Of a stretch of 64,000 nt of DNA, positions 63,857-64,000 are shown piece after piece. The translations under genes were made by a program, and so were the position numbers. The first letter of the stretch is position 1. Each line of letters opens with the position of its first letter. The notes under the pieces are model-generated. The model saw nothing but the letters and a program-made list of their open reading frames with translations, was not told where the DNA came from and ran no database searches. Source of the DNA: Marinisporobacter sp. (GTDB taxonomy: Bacteria; Bacillota; Clostridia; Peptostreptococcales; Thermotaleaceae). The stretch is taken from positions 372,001-436,000 of the forward strand of contig JAOARP010000047.1 of NCBI GenBank assembly GCA_025210525.1. The letters are read 5' to 3'.

Positions 63857-64000
63857 TTATAATTTCGGAAGAATAACTAATCCATTTTCTTCCGTTTTTC
63901 GTATCTTTACACCAAATAAATCCTTTATGGTCTCTTGTGTCATTACCTCTTGGGTATTTCCGTATTTTTCAATTTTTCCATTTTTTAAAGCTACTATTCG
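63857..64000 (-). CDS. ABC importer ATPase, C-terminal end only (gene runs off the window)
   Basis: The last 47 residues read RIVALKNGKIEKYGNTQEVM and DLFGVKIRKTEENGLVILPKL, matching the tail of FecE/BtuD-type ATPases that serve siderophore, heme and corrinoid importers. Its stop is 19 bp before the CbiK gene start, so the importer and the CbiK protein share an operon. Confidence 0.8.
   Translation of the reverse strand, partial: RIVALKNGKIEKYGNTQEVMTQETIKDLFGVKIRKTEENGLVILPKL

Overview
The window reads as chromosome of a low-G+C, spore-former-type Firmicute (class Clostridia). The DNA is strongly AT-rich, ribosome-binding sites are strong AGGAGG-type, and reading is mostly on the minus strand. 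Enzymes of anaerobic life are present: class III ribonucleotide reductase NrdD/NrdG, ferredoxin-type proteins and an old-yellow-enzyme/FeS reductase. No rRNA, tRNA, CRISPR array or intact insertion sequence was seen. Several decayed genes show ongoing reduction.

Region 1-17 kb is a patchwork of small regulator-plus-target units. They are: a Fur-boxed AraC regulator with a heterodimeric ABC exporter; an HxlR regulator divergent from a short-chain dehydrogenase; a MerR regulator with a MATE pump; TetR with a flavin-type oxidase; a second MerR with a B3/B4 protein; a DUF554 protein whose own MerR gene has been deleted down to a scar; and AraC with an EamA exporter. Operator-like repeats are shared between distant units. 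Remnants of a nitroreductase and an ArsR regulator flank a split DUF318 permease.

Region 17.7-26 kb has nrdD-nrdG behind tandem NrdR boxes, a vanadium-haloperoxidase-family protein (unexpected in an anaerobe), an AraC regulator, a ferredoxin-fused PNPOx protein and an NhaC antiporter. Region 26.2-33.7 kb is a four-gene Wadjet/JetABCD-like anti-plasmid operon. Its SMC-type ATPase gene appears to have lost its 5' end, including the Walker A motif.

Region 33.8-47.3 kb carries a SAM-I riboswitch controlling metY-metA (MetA has the acetyl-CoA-type Glu111), an ABC drug-type exporter, two flavin/FeS oxidoreductases, a cyclopropane fatty acid synthase, a YheO-type regulator running into a beheaded threonine synthase, and an S41 peptidase. 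Region 47.6-59 kb is one long maltodextrin operon (LacI regulator, UgpC-type ATPase, binding protein, two permeases, GH31 glucosidase, MalQ, GlgP) behind double LacI-type operators.

Region 59-64 kb holds two small genes, a probable free-standing structured RNA with its own promoter and terminator, and an unusual metal/tetrapyrrole module. That module consists of the end of an ABC ATPase, a lipoprotein made of two tandem CbiK chelatase domains, a 55-residue membrane peptide, and a substrate-binding lipoprotein carrying SLH cell-wall domains. Together they look like a surface-anchored tetrapyrrole- or metal-handling uptake system and are the best candidate for a little-described system. The JetC truncation, the structured RNA and the MerR scar come next in interest.
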